Assembly (NCBI GenBank): GCA_028023455.1 | Contig: JAQFVV010006208.1 | Coordinates: 9,096,963-9,160,962 of the forward strand | DNA from: Epiperipatus broadwayi | Taxonomy: Eukaryota; Onychophora; Udeonychophora; Euonychophora; Peripatidae | Length of the DNA stretch: 64,000 bases | Direction of reading: 5' to 3' | Shown: in pieces, positions 1 to 10,672 of the stretch | Numbering within the stretch: the first letter of the stretch is position 1 | How the letters are laid out: each line of letters begins with the position of its first letter | Program-made: the position numbers and the translations under genes | The notes under the pieces: generated by a model | The model's database searches: none | What the model was told of the DNA's origin: nothing | What the model saw: only the letters and a program-made list of their open reading frames with translations

Positions 1-60
1 GCTATAAAATATAGTATTGTTAAAGTGTTTAAGGTTGCAAATGGTATGATATGTAAAAGA
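1..60 (+). repeat. Family C (Penelope-like) 3' fragment
   Basis: The sequence TAGTATTGTTAAAGTGTTTA followed by an AAATGGTATGATATGTA-like stretch also occurs at 7470-7520, at the end of a family C foldback. Only the terminal part of the element is inside the window. Positions 61-360 show nothing recognisable. Confidence 0.5.
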
Positions 61-360
61 AGCAATCAATATGTGAAGAAAAGGAAGAAGAAAATTATAT
101 TACTTCCGTATGAATAATATTGCTGAATAGTTCCGTGAACCATGATTTGGATTTAGATCCTAAAGTTTTTAGAAACTATTAACTGCTCCTAAAGCATTTC
201 CAAGTTTAAGACAATCAAGGGTGAATTCAAATTCATCAACATCAACAGATTTTATCAAATTGATATTAGAGGAAGATTGTGAATGAGGATCTTGCAATTC
301 TTCTCTAATGAAACCCCTTGGTTATTCCATCAATTTTGACTTTAGAAGTCTGATATATTA

Positions 361-545
361 AACTACTAAACATCACATGAACACCATCTCTTACGCTAGC
401 ACATAACTGTTATTATTAGTCTGGGGATATTGGATGAGTAGATACTAGATGGGGATTTTATGCATATGCCTTCTGGCATCCATTGACTACTCTGGTTGGC
501 ACAGGGTGGCACTACTGTATGAAGATTTTTGCCTGTTTAATAAGT
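361..545. repeat. Family A foldback remnant
   Basis: The left part (about 361-413) is the antisense family A end (AAACATCACATGA...CTAGCACATAAC). It is followed directly by sense family A sequence from TCTGGGGATATTGG through GGCACAGGGTGGCACTACTG. The ribozyme core is missing because the sense arm begins near its cleavage site. Positions 546-1505 hold AT-rich sequence with no recognisable feature. Confidence 0.65.
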
Positions 546-1505
546 CTGATATATAACATTGGTAACCTCATTGGCAGTGTAAACAATAGCTTTTTATAGA
601 TACAAAAGTAACCAGACCTTATGTCTTGATCTTGTAAATGTTTGCTTTTTCAAGACCTCTCTCCATTTTTCTTTTTTAGAATTCATCCAGTGATTTTATA
701 TGTTTATCAATAATAAATCAATACTAGTATATTGTAAATACTAAACTTTAAGATGTCAGAGTGATCCGATGTCAACATAGATATAACAACAGTTTTGACA
801 TCAACAAGGATTTGAGCTTTCCATCGTCAGATTTTCAATGGTGTGGATAGCTGATGAGTTGGATATAAAACATTAATAAAATCTTTGAAAAATAGAAACC
901 GAAAAAATAAACAAACTTAGATATTATGTTATCAACAGATAAAAGATATATAAACAATAATAATAAAAAAACTTCCTTTTTCCCTTTATAAAAAATGTAA
1001 ATAAATTATCTTACCATTCTTATTAACTTATTTATTTATTACCATTATTTTTGATTATTTATTTCTATTAAATTTAATACTATTTCTCTCAGTAAAAATA
1101 GCATTGAATGCTAAAAACAATACGGATAGCCTATATTTATTTTTATATCTAGACATTCCATATCCATCTTTAATTTTAATAATTTGTTTGCTAATTATTT
1201 TCCAGGGAAGATGGAACATATTAATTTGTTCGCTTTATATATGTTACTTTATATATCATTTTTCGGAGTCATTTGAAGTTAAAAATATTTTTCGTGTGAT
1301 AAATGACAGCCACGTCTCAGATCTTTGACACACAGTAATCATAAATGATGTTCTAAACCAATTTCATAACCTGCATTAATGCAAATATATGATACAAAAT
1401 TTTCAATACTCCTTAAAAGTTTCTTATACCTCTTCTAATTAATTGATAATCATTCATTCTACAATTTTATTTTAAATAAATACATATATAGTTGCAATCT
1501 TATAC

Positions 1506-1770
1506 TGGATTCCAAGAAAGTGACCACATGAGAAATGGATGGATGAAATAAGGAAAGGTACAGAGGTAATGTGGAGAAGAGAGGCTAGAAATAACAGAAG
1601 ATGGATTGAACTTAGAGAGACCTTCATCCTGCAATAGATTGATAATGGTTGACAATGAGGATGATGATATATATAGTAAATACAGAAGAGAGGCTACAGA
1701 TCAGAGAAGATGGATTGAACATATAGAGACCTTCGTCCTGCAATGGATTGATAACGGTTGAAAATGATGA
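1506..1770 (+). pseudogene. RTE-like LINE, 3' coding tail fragment
   Basis: Sense reading gives fragments of the end of a non-LTR retrotransposon ORF: a 'W-I-P-[RK]' stretch, 'R-W-M-D-E-I-R-K', then 'R-R-W-I-E-L' and a terminal 'L-Q-W-I-D'. Similar tails recur at 45315-45590 and, inverted, at 45610, 48888, 52932 and 55180. The last part of the tail (AGAAGATGGATTGAAC...) is duplicated at about 1684-1765. Frames are broken, so it is a dead fragment. Assignment to the RTE group rests on remembered resemblance of this C-terminal region. Positions 1771-2160 are AT-rich and unassigned. Confidence 0.6.
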
Positions 1771-2162
1771 ATTCTGGTCTATAATTTTAAAAAATGATTC
1801 AATCGTCCAAACCCAGTTCACAATACCATTTTTATTTTACTTAATGTCTATTATCTTTATATACATTATCTCAATATTATTTGTATTCATAGCCAATTGT
1901 CTAATATTAGTATATGTCTATTTATAATTTTATTCTCTTCTATGGCTATATTCACTATATTAACAACTCATTCCACATAGAAAATTTTTTGTTTTTAATA
2001 TTTCTCTTTTCCAAATCTGTTACACTCTTTCTTTATCACCAGTCATTCTTTTTAATTCTTTTCACTAATATTCAATCAAAGACTGGTTCTTTATTCCTGA
2101 AAGGCATGTTCAATTTACTATATTCAAATTGTTATTTTATATATATATAACTAAGTTTTTTC

Positions 2163-2480
2163 CAAACTACTAAAACATCACATGATCACCAATTTTTTGC
2201 ACTCGCAAGCTGTTAAAACAGTAACAATATTTTCCATACAATAGTGTCATTCAGTGCAAGCCATGTAATCAATGGATGGTAGAAAGTTTGTGTGTCAAAA
2301 TCCTTATCTAGTGCCTATTCATCCAATATGTCCAGACCAGTATTTAGCTTGTAGCCTTCATCAGTGAGGAGCCTTGAATTTGAAAGCACTGCATGTAGAT
2401 CTTTGAATCTAATGCAACCCCCCAGCAGCCACTTTTTAACTTTTAAGTTAACTGTAAAACTATGAGTCCAAAATGAAACC
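2163..2480 (-). repeat. Family A copy with decayed hammerhead
   Basis: Antisense family A sequence runs from AACATCACATGATCACC to the ATGAGTCCAAAATG region. The hammerhead locus lies at about 2331-2379. CTGATGA is present, but GAAAC has decayed to AAATAC, so the ribozyme should be dead. Confidence 0.7.
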
Positions 2481-2519
2481 CAATAATATTTTCAATCGAA
2501 GGTCATTCAATGTATACTC

Positions 2520-3022
2520 ATACAATTTTGTATTATGGCTTGCACTGAGTTACACTACTGTAAGAAGAGAGTTGCTACTGCTTCAACAGCTTGCTTAAGC
2601 ACAAGAAATGGTGATCATGTGATATTTTTGTGGTATTCTGTGCAAAGGATAATGGTGATTATGGTTATTAAATCCAAAGACACAAAAATACTGAACTGGA
2701 TTCAGATCAGTATGACTATACAAGCAAATACACTTGGAGTGAAAATATATATTGTTTTCATTTTGGACTCATAGATTTATAGTTGATTAAAAAGGTAAAA
2801 GGGGACTGTTGGAGGGTTGCATTTGATCCAAAGATTTAAGTGCAGTGCTCTCAGATCCAAGGCTCTTCTCTGTTAAAGTCACAAGCTAGAAACTAATCTG
2901 GTGGTATTGGATAAGTAGGAACTAGATAGAGATTTTGATGCACAAACTTTCTAACATTCATTGATTACTATGGCTTGCACTAGGTAGCACTACTGTAGGG
3001 AAACAGCTGCTACTGTTTTAAG
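2520..3022 (+). repeat. Family A copy (sense), diverged, decayed hammerhead
   Basis: Sense family A sequence. It contains GGTGATCATGTGAT near 2610, the GGAGGGTTGCATT segment near 2812, and the hammerhead locus at 2855-2912. There CTGATGA is CTGTTAA and GTC is ATC, while GAAAC is kept. The 3' end TAGCACTACTGTA is near 2985. Together with 2163-2480 it forms another inverted pair. Confidence 0.7.
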
Positions 3023-3242
3023 TTCTTTTCAGTTATCTGCTTTTTTTTCTTACATAGTTAATAAATTTAGTTATGATTTTTTCACCTATTCACTTTTTTT
3101 AATATCCTACATTAATGTTTCTTATTTTTACAAATTATTTAATTTTATTATCTTTTGTTTTTATAGATATTTTTACTGTTTATGTTTTCCTTTTTTTTAT
3201 ATTTGCAATATTAATTCTAATTCAGTTTGTATATTTTTACAA

Positions 3243-3640
3243 AGGCAAAACTCCCCATACAGTAGTGCCACCCTGTGCCAAACAGAGTAATCAATGGATG
3301 CCAGAAGGCTTGTGCATAAAATCCCTATCTAGTGCCTACTCATCCAATATCCCCAGACTAGTTTCTGGCTTGTGGCCATCATCAGTGAGGAGCCTAGGAT
3401 CTGAGAGCACTGCACCTAGATCTTAGGATCTAATGCAACCCTCCAGCAGCCACCTTTTAACTCTACTTTACTACAAAACTATGAGAATGAAATTGAAAAC
3501 ATTGTTAATATCTTCAATCTAAGCTCAATAGCTTATATAGTCATATGGGTCTGAACTCAATTCAGCACCCATATATTTTGGTGTCTTTGGCTCTTAAACA
3601 ACCATAGCCACCACTATCCTATTAAGCAGGATTGGTGTTA
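3243..3640 (-). repeat. Family A copy, near-consensus, with intact hammerhead
   Basis: On the minus strand this copy reads, in order: the CACCACTATCCTATTA region (complement), GCTATTGAGCTTAGATTGAA, GGTGGCTGCTGGAGGG, GTGCAGTGCTCTCAGATCC, the hammerhead, GGCACTAGATAGGGATTTTA, GCATCCATTGATTACTC and GGGAGTTTTGCC. It continues into the foldback at 3641-3790, so sense and antisense ends are joined. Open reading frames across this family (near 3115, 44226 and 44636) are accidental and share a peptide only because the DNA is repeated. Confidence 0.85.
3342..3400 (-). ncRNA. Hammerhead ribozyme, type I (family A, best copy)
   Basis: Read on the minus strand from 3400: AUCCU, AGGC, UCCUCA, CUGAUGA, UGGC, CACAA, GCCA, GAAAC, UA, GUC, then UGGGGA, UAU, UGGAU. 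Stem II is UGGC/GCCA (U-A, G-C, G-C, C-G) closing the CACAA loop. Stem III is only A15.1-U16.1 and C-G around a UA loop. Cleavage is predicted after GUC. Stem I is UGGGGA/UCCUCA, an internal loop UAU/AGGC, then UGGAU/AUCCU with one mismatch. All core residues are present. A minimal stem III with an internal loop in stem I is the layout known from Penelope-associated hammerheads, which are thought to cleave as dimers. The fold was derived by hand. Confidence 0.8.
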
Positions 3641-3790
3641 AACCATCAAACATCACATGATCACCATCTCTATACTAGCACATAATTTGTTGTAAACAAA
3701 GGTACAGGGTGGCACTACTGTATGGGGAGTTTTGCCTTTGTTTACAACAAATTATGTGCTAGTATAGAGATGGTGATCATGTGATGTTTG
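3641..3790. repeat. Family A terminal foldback (hairpin)
   Basis: Two near-perfect inverted arms of about 60 bp (AAACATCACATGATCACC...GTAAACAAAGG and its complement) flank a short centre, TACAGGGTGGCACTACTG. The left arm is continuous with the family A copy at 3243-3640. Confidence 0.85.
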
Positions 3791-4190
3791 TATATTTTTA
3801 ATTTCTTCAATGTCCCTCTACCCCCCCCTTCCCTAGTGTTTTATTGACATTTTATAAATTAATCTATTTCCGTGAAATATAATGTAAAACATTATCCACT
3901 GAATTAACAAGTATGTTTTTTTTTAATTCAATAAATCTGGGGTTTTTTGGTTGGTATTTGCACCATTAATTTCAACAATAATAATACAGTACAATATTTT
4001 TCGACATAGACTTTTTTCATTTGAAAATCAACTTTACAAAATTTCTATAGCAATTGCTTTTGTGGGCCATCTATATCAATTTATGTATTGATCTCTATTT
4101 ACTATAATAATTTTTCTAATCATTAACTTTCTTCCAAAGTGAAACTTCATACTTATTTTATGTGAGAATTATTTTTTTTAATTAATAAGA

Positions 4191-5512
4191 TTGTTTTAAA
4201 TCTGTTAATGAGACTTCATCTAATATCAAATCTATCTGGCTTTACTGGCAGATCTGGGAAAACCATGGATTGTTCTAAATCTGTTAATGAGACTTCGTAA
4301 CATCTAGGAAGATGAGATCCAGCTGGCTTTACTGTCAGATCTGGGAAAACCATAGATTGTTCTAAATCTGTTAATGAGACTTTGTAACATCTAGGAAGAT
4401 GAGATCCAGCTGGCTTTACTGTCAGATCTGGGAAAACTATGGATTATGTCAGTTATGAAGCATATGAGAGCAGTAACCATGGATTGTTTTAAATCTGTTA
4501 ATGAGACTTCACCTAATATCAAATCTAGCTGGCTTTACTGGCAGATCTGGGAAAACCATGGATTGTTATAAATCTGTTAATGAGACTTCTTAACATCCTG
4601 GAAGATCAAATCCAGCTGGCTTTACTGTCAGATCTGGGAAAACCATAGATTGTTCTAAATCTGTTAATGAGACTTCGTAACATCTAGGAAGATCAAATCT
4701 AGCTGGCTTTACTGGAAGATCTGGGAAAACTATGGATTATGTCAGTTATGAAGCATAAGAGAGCAGTAACCATGGATTGTTTTAAATCTGTTAATGAGAC
4801 TTCATCTAATATCAAATCTAACTGGCTTTACTGTCAGATCTGGGAAAACTATGGATTGTTTCTTAATCTGTTAATGATACTTTGTAACATCTAGGAAGAT
4901 CAAATTCAGCTGGCTTTACTGCCAGATCTGGGGGAAACATGAATTTTTCTAAATCTGTTAATGAGACTTCGTAACATCTAAGAAGATCAAATCCAGCTGG
5001 CTTTGCTGTCAGATCTGGAAAAACCATAGATTGTTCTAAATCTGTTAATGAGACATCACAACACTAGGAAGATCAAATCCAGCTGGCTTTACTGTTAGAT
5101 GTGGGAAAAACATGGATTGTTCTAAATCTGTTAATAAGACTTAGTAACATATAGGAAGGTCAAATCCAGCTGGCTTTACTGCCAGATCTGGGAAAACCAT
5201 GGATTGTTCTAAATCTGTTAATGAGACTTCATAACATCTAGGAAGATCAAATTCAGCTGGTTTTACTGCCAGATATGGGAAAACCATGGATTGTTCTAAA
5301 TCTGTTAATGAGACTTCATAACATCTAGGAAGATCAAATCCAGGTGGCTTCACTGTTGAAAAACATGGATGTTTCTAAATCTGTTAAAGAGACTTCATAG
5401 CATCTAGAAAGATAAAATCCAGTTGGCTTTACTGTCAGATCTGGAAAAACCATGGATTGTTCTAAGATCAAATTCAGCTGGCTTTACTGTCAGATCTGGG
5501 AGGAAACATTTG
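4191..5512. repeat. 87-88 bp minisatellite, about 14 units
   Basis: The unit contains AAATCTGTTAATGAGACTTC, a CATCTAGGAAGATCAAATC-like stretch, AGCTGGCTTTACTG and CAGATCTGGGAAAACCATGG. It recurs about every 87-88 bp, with starts near 4191, 4271, 4359, then about 4950, 5037, 5124, 5211 and 5298. Two units (near 4440 and 4735) carry an extra segment, GATTATGTCAGTTATGAAGC, which suggests a higher-order repeat. The minus strand is open for about 2.4 units at 5141-5353 with a 29-residue repeat containing DLPRCYEVSLTDLEQSMVFP. No start or splice signal was tied to it, so it is not called a gene. Positions 5513-5946 have no recognisable feature. Confidence 0.9.
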
Positions 5513-5946
5513 GAACTTCAAAAGGAGTCTATTTGTTATTCAATAATTTTTTGTTTGTAGATTCTTGGTTGATTATCTAGCAAAGAAATATACATATAGT
5601 TTTGCATTCTAATAGTAATCTCAAATCAAGATCTGCATTATTTCTAAGAAAATCATCAAATCCTAATGAATTTTACTACTATATTATCATCTATCTAAAT
5701 CAATAATTTATATAAGTTATTTATAGTTACTAATTTCTTATAAATCATTGCTACCAATATATATTTTCTTATTTTTTGGAAAGTAATTTTACAATACTAT
5801 TGTTCATTACTGCATATTTTGTCTTATGCAAATGCTTTTGCTATATTTACTGCAACTTTGGATGATTATCTGTGAACTCAATTATGTGAAATATCTAAAT
5901 GATTGAATTCTAAATATATTAAAATTTATTAACCGCTAGCAGATGA

Positions 5947-6140
5947 CATAATAATAATGTGAAAGGCTAAAACCTCTGACAGAAGTGTCTTAAAATGCTG
6001 TGACAGCCAATCAGATGTAGTTCTGTCTTGTGTTCTTGAATTGAGAGTTTCACATGCAGTCATTATTATATCTGACTGGCTGTCACGTAAGCATTTTTAA
6101 GGTGCTTCTGTCAGAGGTTTTAGCCTTTCACATTATTATG
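5947..6140. mobile_element. MITE-like foldback
   Basis: Inverted arms of about 80 bp start CATAATAATAATGTGAAAGG on the left and end CCTTTCACATTATTATG on the right. They include CTAAAACCTCTGACAGAAG on both strands and a core around GACAGCCAATCAGATG / ATCTGACTGGCTGTCA. No protein is encoded. A clear target duplication was not found. Confidence 0.8.
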
Positions 6141-6164
6141 ATTGAATTCTATTTAATAGTGGAT

Positions 6165-6350
6165 TTAAACAGTGAAGAAAACAACTACTTCATGCTTCCA
6201 AATCAAGATGCTTCAGATTTGCCTATATAGATGGACATTTAGGCTAAAAACAAGATGGCCGCTCTTATCTTTATAAAAGTCGCTATCTTGTGTCATGGTT
6301 TGGAAGATCCCTCTATTGGCAAAATATGCTTGATTATTGTGAATTTTAAA
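6165..6350. repeat. Family E-like fragment
   Basis: Contains AATCAAGATGCTTCAGATTTGCC and CTTATCTTTATAAAAGTCG, followed by a GGAAGATCCCTCT end. This resembles the copies near 18840-18960. Positions 6351-7379 are AT-rich and unassigned. Confidence 0.4.
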
Positions 6351-7379
6351 GCGTATTGAATACAGGTTAGTGCCTGTTCAGACTATTTACACTAGCTTTC
6401 TGTGCACTCTATAAATTAATTACTACTCTTTAATATCAATTTGTAAAATATTTTGCATAAAACTTCTAAAAAATGTTTTGGAGAGAAGCAAACATGATTT
6501 ACGACTTATTACCAACGTTAAATGTTTTAGTTTCATTGTTTAGGCTTATTGCTGTTCGTACATTTTGATAAATATTCTGGGTCTATATTAAGATATTTAA
6601 AAACTTTAATTCACAGCAGAATATTCGTAAAATCAAATCCCTTTTTAAAATCTATCAATTCATGATTGCATTTTGTATTCATTTCTGAAACATCTCTTAA
6701 TTTTTTAATTGTACTTATATAGAAAAAGTTGATTAAATCTTTCTAGGTCTCTTTTGTATTTTCCTAGTCATTAAGTTCTTTCTTAATATTTAATGTATAG
6801 TTCTGTTGATACTTTCCTTATTTCTCCACCTGTGCTTTCAATCTGATTCCATAATATTCTAAAAGACTTTCTTCTCATTATACAATTGATTACATATCTA
6901 CGTAAAAGAAGTATGGCATTTAAATAATGCCATTTTAATACCGGATACTTTGTTTTCCAGTTTTTATCACTTTTTTAGTTCTTTGTGGATTTCTATATAC
7001 TTCATCATATTTTGAATGATTCTGAAATTTATTTATTTTTTTAAATTTCAGATGTATATTTTCTTGACCATCATTAACTCGTTTCCATACAATGGTACTG
7101 AATTTCTGATATTTAATTCTTCTGAGGTATTTAAAATTATTCATAAATTTTTTCTTTTCTGCCCAAGTATCATACCTCAAATTATATCATATTTGTACTA
7201 TATAGATTAAGGATTATCAAACTTTTTAACAAGAAATCCCCCATTAAAGAGCCACAAGGAAAGTGGTAACAAATATATTCATGAAAAATACAATTTGGTT
7301 GTGGATATGTTTGAACATATAATTTTTTTCTTCTTCCTTTTCTTAAGAATTGATTGCATATCATACCATTTCACCTTTC

Positions 7380-7525
7380 TTAAACACTTCAACAATACAA
7401 TTTTTACATATGTAAAGAGCTGATGATGACTGCAGGACAGTCGAAACTGTAAGAATAAAGTTTTATAAAAAATAGTATTGTTAAAGTGTTTAAAAAAGGT
7501 GGAAATGGTATGGTATGTAAACATT
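7380..7525. repeat. Family C foldback
   Basis: Inverted arms TTAAACACTTCAACAATAC and GTATTGTTAAAGTGTTTAA surround the conserved hairpin GACTGCAGGACAGTCGAAAC. The same hairpin with GAAAC occurs in family C copies at 17, 31.9, 50.2, 56.2, 57.2, 62.5 and 63.3 kb. The terminal-hairpin-plus-GAAAC pattern resembles ends of Penelope-like retroelements, but no coding sequence is present. Confidence 0.65.
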
Positions 7526-7710
7526 TGTTTTAGTAATAGAATTTAATAGAATCTGTGTACATCCTAATGAAAATAAAAGTTCTTTTAAAAATAAACAAAC
7601 AAAATCAAAAAATTTCTTTGACAGTTTGATTCATTCACAAATTCCTAATATATCATATAAATATTGTTCTGCAATAAGACTGAATTCAAGAAACAACATT
7701 GTAATGCACG

Positions 7711-7820
7711 TCTTGCATTGGTGGTCGAGAGGTCAGTGCGACTGCCTTGCACTAGCAGGCAGTTGCCCGGGTTGCGGGTTCGCGTCCCGGCCGATGCTAT
7801 GACACTTAAAAAAAACACAT
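7711..7820 (+). mobile_element. tRNA-derived SINE (class-II tRNA-like)
   Basis: The A-box-like segment TGGTCGAGAGGTCAG and the B-box GGGTTCGCGTCCCGG are followed by CCGATGCTATGACA and an A-rich tail. The GGTCGAGAGGTC box A and the extra arm between anticodon stem and box B point to a Leu/Ser-type tRNA ancestor. Eight other copies lie in the window. Positions 7821-9269 hold only unassigned AT-rich sequence and a short run of imperfect GTCTGTGATGCCTGC repeats at 8440-8550. Confidence 0.85.
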
Positions 7821-9269
7821 TAAAATGCAGTTTTTTTTTCCTAAAGTCATCAAAAAATTTATTTATAAATTATAAAGGGAAATAAAAATATATATTTATG
7901 TTTATTGTGGTAAAAAGTGCCATGAGACTGGAATCAAAGAGCTACATTTGGCTCATGAGCCACATTGTGCTGACCCCTGATCCAGATAGTTGTTTCTAGT
8001 TACAAATGATCTCAATTAAATTTGAGATATTTTAAAGCTGCTTATATTTTGAAATGATTTGTAAGATCTGGTTTGCATTTCCACATAAAACTGATTGTAT
8101 AAGATATAAATGTAAACTCTTGTTTCTGTCTGTGACATATCCTTGAGTTAGTTGTCTAAAGTGACTAAATTTATGAAATTTTAAATATCTTATATGGCAT
8201 TATTGACAGCATTAAGGTGACCAGAGATTTTACCTACGCAGCAATGAACTTATATTTTCTCTGATAGTCAATGAATACCAGATGGTAATGTTAGAAGATT
8301 TTTTTCCTAATAAATAAACACTGATTTGCACTACACTTATCCAGTAGCCATCTTTAAAATTTATATTACATTATTTAAGATAAGAATCTAAATATTACAC
8401 AAACTAAAGTTAGGGGGGAATTTGCATGGTCTAGTAGTTAGTGTGTAAGTCTGTGATGCTTGCTGTGTGCCAGTCTGTGATGCCTGCTGTGTGCCTGTCT
8501 GAAATGCCTTCTGTGTGCCAGTCTGCTGTGTACCAGTCTATGCTGCCTGCTACTTGAAATACTAGACTGGGATGGGTTGGATACTTTTCACAGATTACAA
8601 ACAGTGAAGACAATAAATCTTTAAATAATCTAACTAAACATCCAGTATTAGTTGGTAAACATTTATCTATTTTTAGCTAGATAATAAAGATAGCTGTCAA
8701 AGTACTGACAGTAAAAAAATATATATATAGTGAGATGATATGACTTTCACCAATAACAAATGAAAGATTATATTTCTATGGGACAGAGCCAAACCCAAAC
8801 TAACTTGCTTGTGCAGCTTCCGAAACCAAAACTTTGTATTTTTTATAATATAAGATAATTGCAAAAATCTATCCAGACAAAAATTACAATTATATTAAAG
8901 ATATTTATTAATAAGAGCCTCATAGTGGATCAAGTACTGGATTAGAATATAGGATAGTATTTTTTTTTTCTAATAAGGCTTAGAATTTTTTTAAAGTTAG
9001 ACTGCCCATAGCTAATTTAACTAATTATCCAATATTGATTATAGCTGGTTATTCTTATTTTGAGGATATAACAACAATAGAAGACCATCTAAAAACCAAA
9101 CTAAGTGATTGGCTTTTCTGATGAATAATGTTTCTATTTAACTGTTCATCTATAAGAGGTTGTTGAAGAGTCCTTTTTCTAATGTGGGCTATTTAAAGAA
9201 TAGTTTACCTGTATTATTTTCAATTGCTATATCAGTTAAAAAATTGTGTGAACTTTTTTTAATAATATA

Positions 9270-9700
9270 ATTCATTTTAAAATTAAAAACAATCAATTTA
9301 AAACGAAATTGAAATAGTCATATCACTATAAATAAAAATATTAGTTCATATATCAGTCCGACTTTCATTCCTTAATGGAATCTTTTCATGATGTTTCTTT
9401 TTTTGCACAATCACATGACCTTACAGCAACTCCCCCCAATGGACATTATTTACATTACAATACAATAAATATAATTATTAAAATGCATACATTATATTTA
9501 TTGTAATGTAATGTAAATAATGTCCATGGTGGGGAGGGAGTGCTGTAGGATAATTGGTCATGTGATTGTGTAAAAAAGAAACATCTTGAAAAGGCTCCAT
9601 TAAGGAGTGAAAGCCAGATTGATATATTAAATAATATTTTTATTTATAGTGAGTTGTCTATTTCAATTTTGTTTTAAATTAATTATTTTTAATTTTATGT
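9270..9700. mobile_element. Foldback/MITE upstream of kinase exon
   Basis: The long inverted repeat has a 21 bp perfect stretch, TCACTATAAATAAAAATATT(A), at 9324 with its complement ending at 9652. Similarity extends outward on both sides (GAAATTGAAATAG / CTATTTCAATTT). Inner arms share TAATGGA, a C-rich TCCCCCC/GGGGAGGG pair and ATGTAAATAATGTCCAT. No coding capacity. It lies about 150 bp upstream of the kinase-gene exon at 9849. Confidence 0.8.
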
Positions 9701-9848
9701 ATAGAAGGCAACATTATGAATAAATTTCAATATTGAAATTTGATCATTTAAAGAATTCATTTTAAATGTGTTTACTTTAATAATATTTACTTAACGAATA
9801 AAATTATAAAATATATTAGATAATAATTATACATTTTGTTGTGTTTAG

Positions 9849-10242
9849 GGAAAAAAGTTTATAGAAGACAGTAATTTTTTAAAAAGTGTGGAAATGTTTG
9901 CTCTTTCATCACCCCATTCATGTATTTCTTCCTCACGAAAATCACCTTGTTACGAAGACTCATGTATCCAAGAATCTGCACAATTGGAGAAGGAAGGGAA
10001 TGGGAATTCATGGAAAACAGTATCTATTGAGAGTAAGGATGCAAATGATAAAATAATAATTCAAGAACTTTCTTCCAATGAAAATGTAGCCATTTCCCTG
10101 ACTATTTTAGAAAATGAAATTATATCCAATGAACAAAGTGAAGATTCATGCTTTGAAACCGAAGAAGAAAGTATAAAATCAGCTTCAAATGATAGTTCTT
10201 CTTCACTTGATATGGTAAAAGAAGCTAAGCTTACAGGATCAG
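9849..10242 (+). CDS. Upstream internal exon of protein kinase gene
   Basis: This exon reads open from a splice acceptor (TTTTGTTGTGTTTAG before 9849; the in-frame TAG spans the acceptor) to a donor CAG|GTAATT after 10242. Its 394 nt leave one base, which pairs in phase with the two leading bases of the exon at 25186 to form an Asp codon. That phase match is the reason for joining them. The product starts GKKFIEDSNFLKSVEMFALS and is about 131 residues, rich in Ser, Glu and Asn (for example EDSCFETEEESIKSASNDSS). It has no recognisable domain and is likely a disordered N-terminal region. A GTG or the ATG at 9894 could be read as a start, but the acceptor and upstream open frame favour an internal exon. 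Earlier exons and the promoter were not found. Confidence 0.6.
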
Positions 10243-10337
10243 GTAATTATAAATATATGCACAGGTATAATATACACACATATAAATTTCACTTGATGGT
10301 ATCTTATATACTTTCTCACTGAAATATGCAAACCTAG

Positions 10338-10672
10338 TTAATTTAATAGACAACTATATATTTTAATCATATATTTATTTTCATCTAATCGACTTTCATA
10401 TATACAAAAAAATAAAAGAAAAGTATGAATTTAATACAAGGTTCAATAAAGTTGGGAGGAAAATTGGCGTTAAATAAAAATTCGAAAGTATAAAAATATT
10501 TTTTAGGGTTGAGGTTGGTCAATAGAGGGAGGGCTAAGATGATATGTAAATCACGTGACATATTGAACTAACGTAACATCTTGACAGGATTCAATTTTGA
10601 ACGAAAGTCGATTAGATGAAATAAATATATGATTAAAATATATAATTATCTATTAAGTCGATTATTCAATTC
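10338..10672. mobile_element. Foldback/MITE downstream of kinase exon
   Basis: Inverted arms of about 50 bp share ATATTTTAATCATATATTTA, ATTTTCATCTAATCGACTTTC and complements near 10600-10665. The inner arm has a TCAAGATGTT segment and a CACGTGA like the 9270-9700 element, which looks distantly related. It sits within 100 bp of the exon donor. Positions 10673-12000 are AT-rich intron with no recognisable feature apart from a G-run at 11053-11064. Confidence 0.75.

Noticed and set aside
3115-3426. 103-codon frame and similar frames at 44226 and 44636 with a shared peptide
   Set aside because: They fall on family A repeats; the shared peptide reflects repeated DNA, and frames break at other copies.
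5141-5353. 70-codon repetitive frame on the minus strand as a gene
   Set aside because: It lies wholly in the minisatellite; neighbouring units contain stops and no splice or start signals were found.
7415-7455. Family C hairpin CTGATGATGACTGC...CAGTCGAAAC (and CTGAAGA versions elsewhere) as a hammerhead
   Set aside because: One extra base sits between CUGANGA and stem II in every copy seen. Stem I does not pair, and the triplet after GAAAC is not consistent. It resembles the core but does not fold as a hammerhead by hand.
8431-8613. 60-codon frame with repeated DWHTA-type residues
   Set aside because: It is the translation of a short degenerate GTCTGTGATGCCTGC repeat, with no domain.
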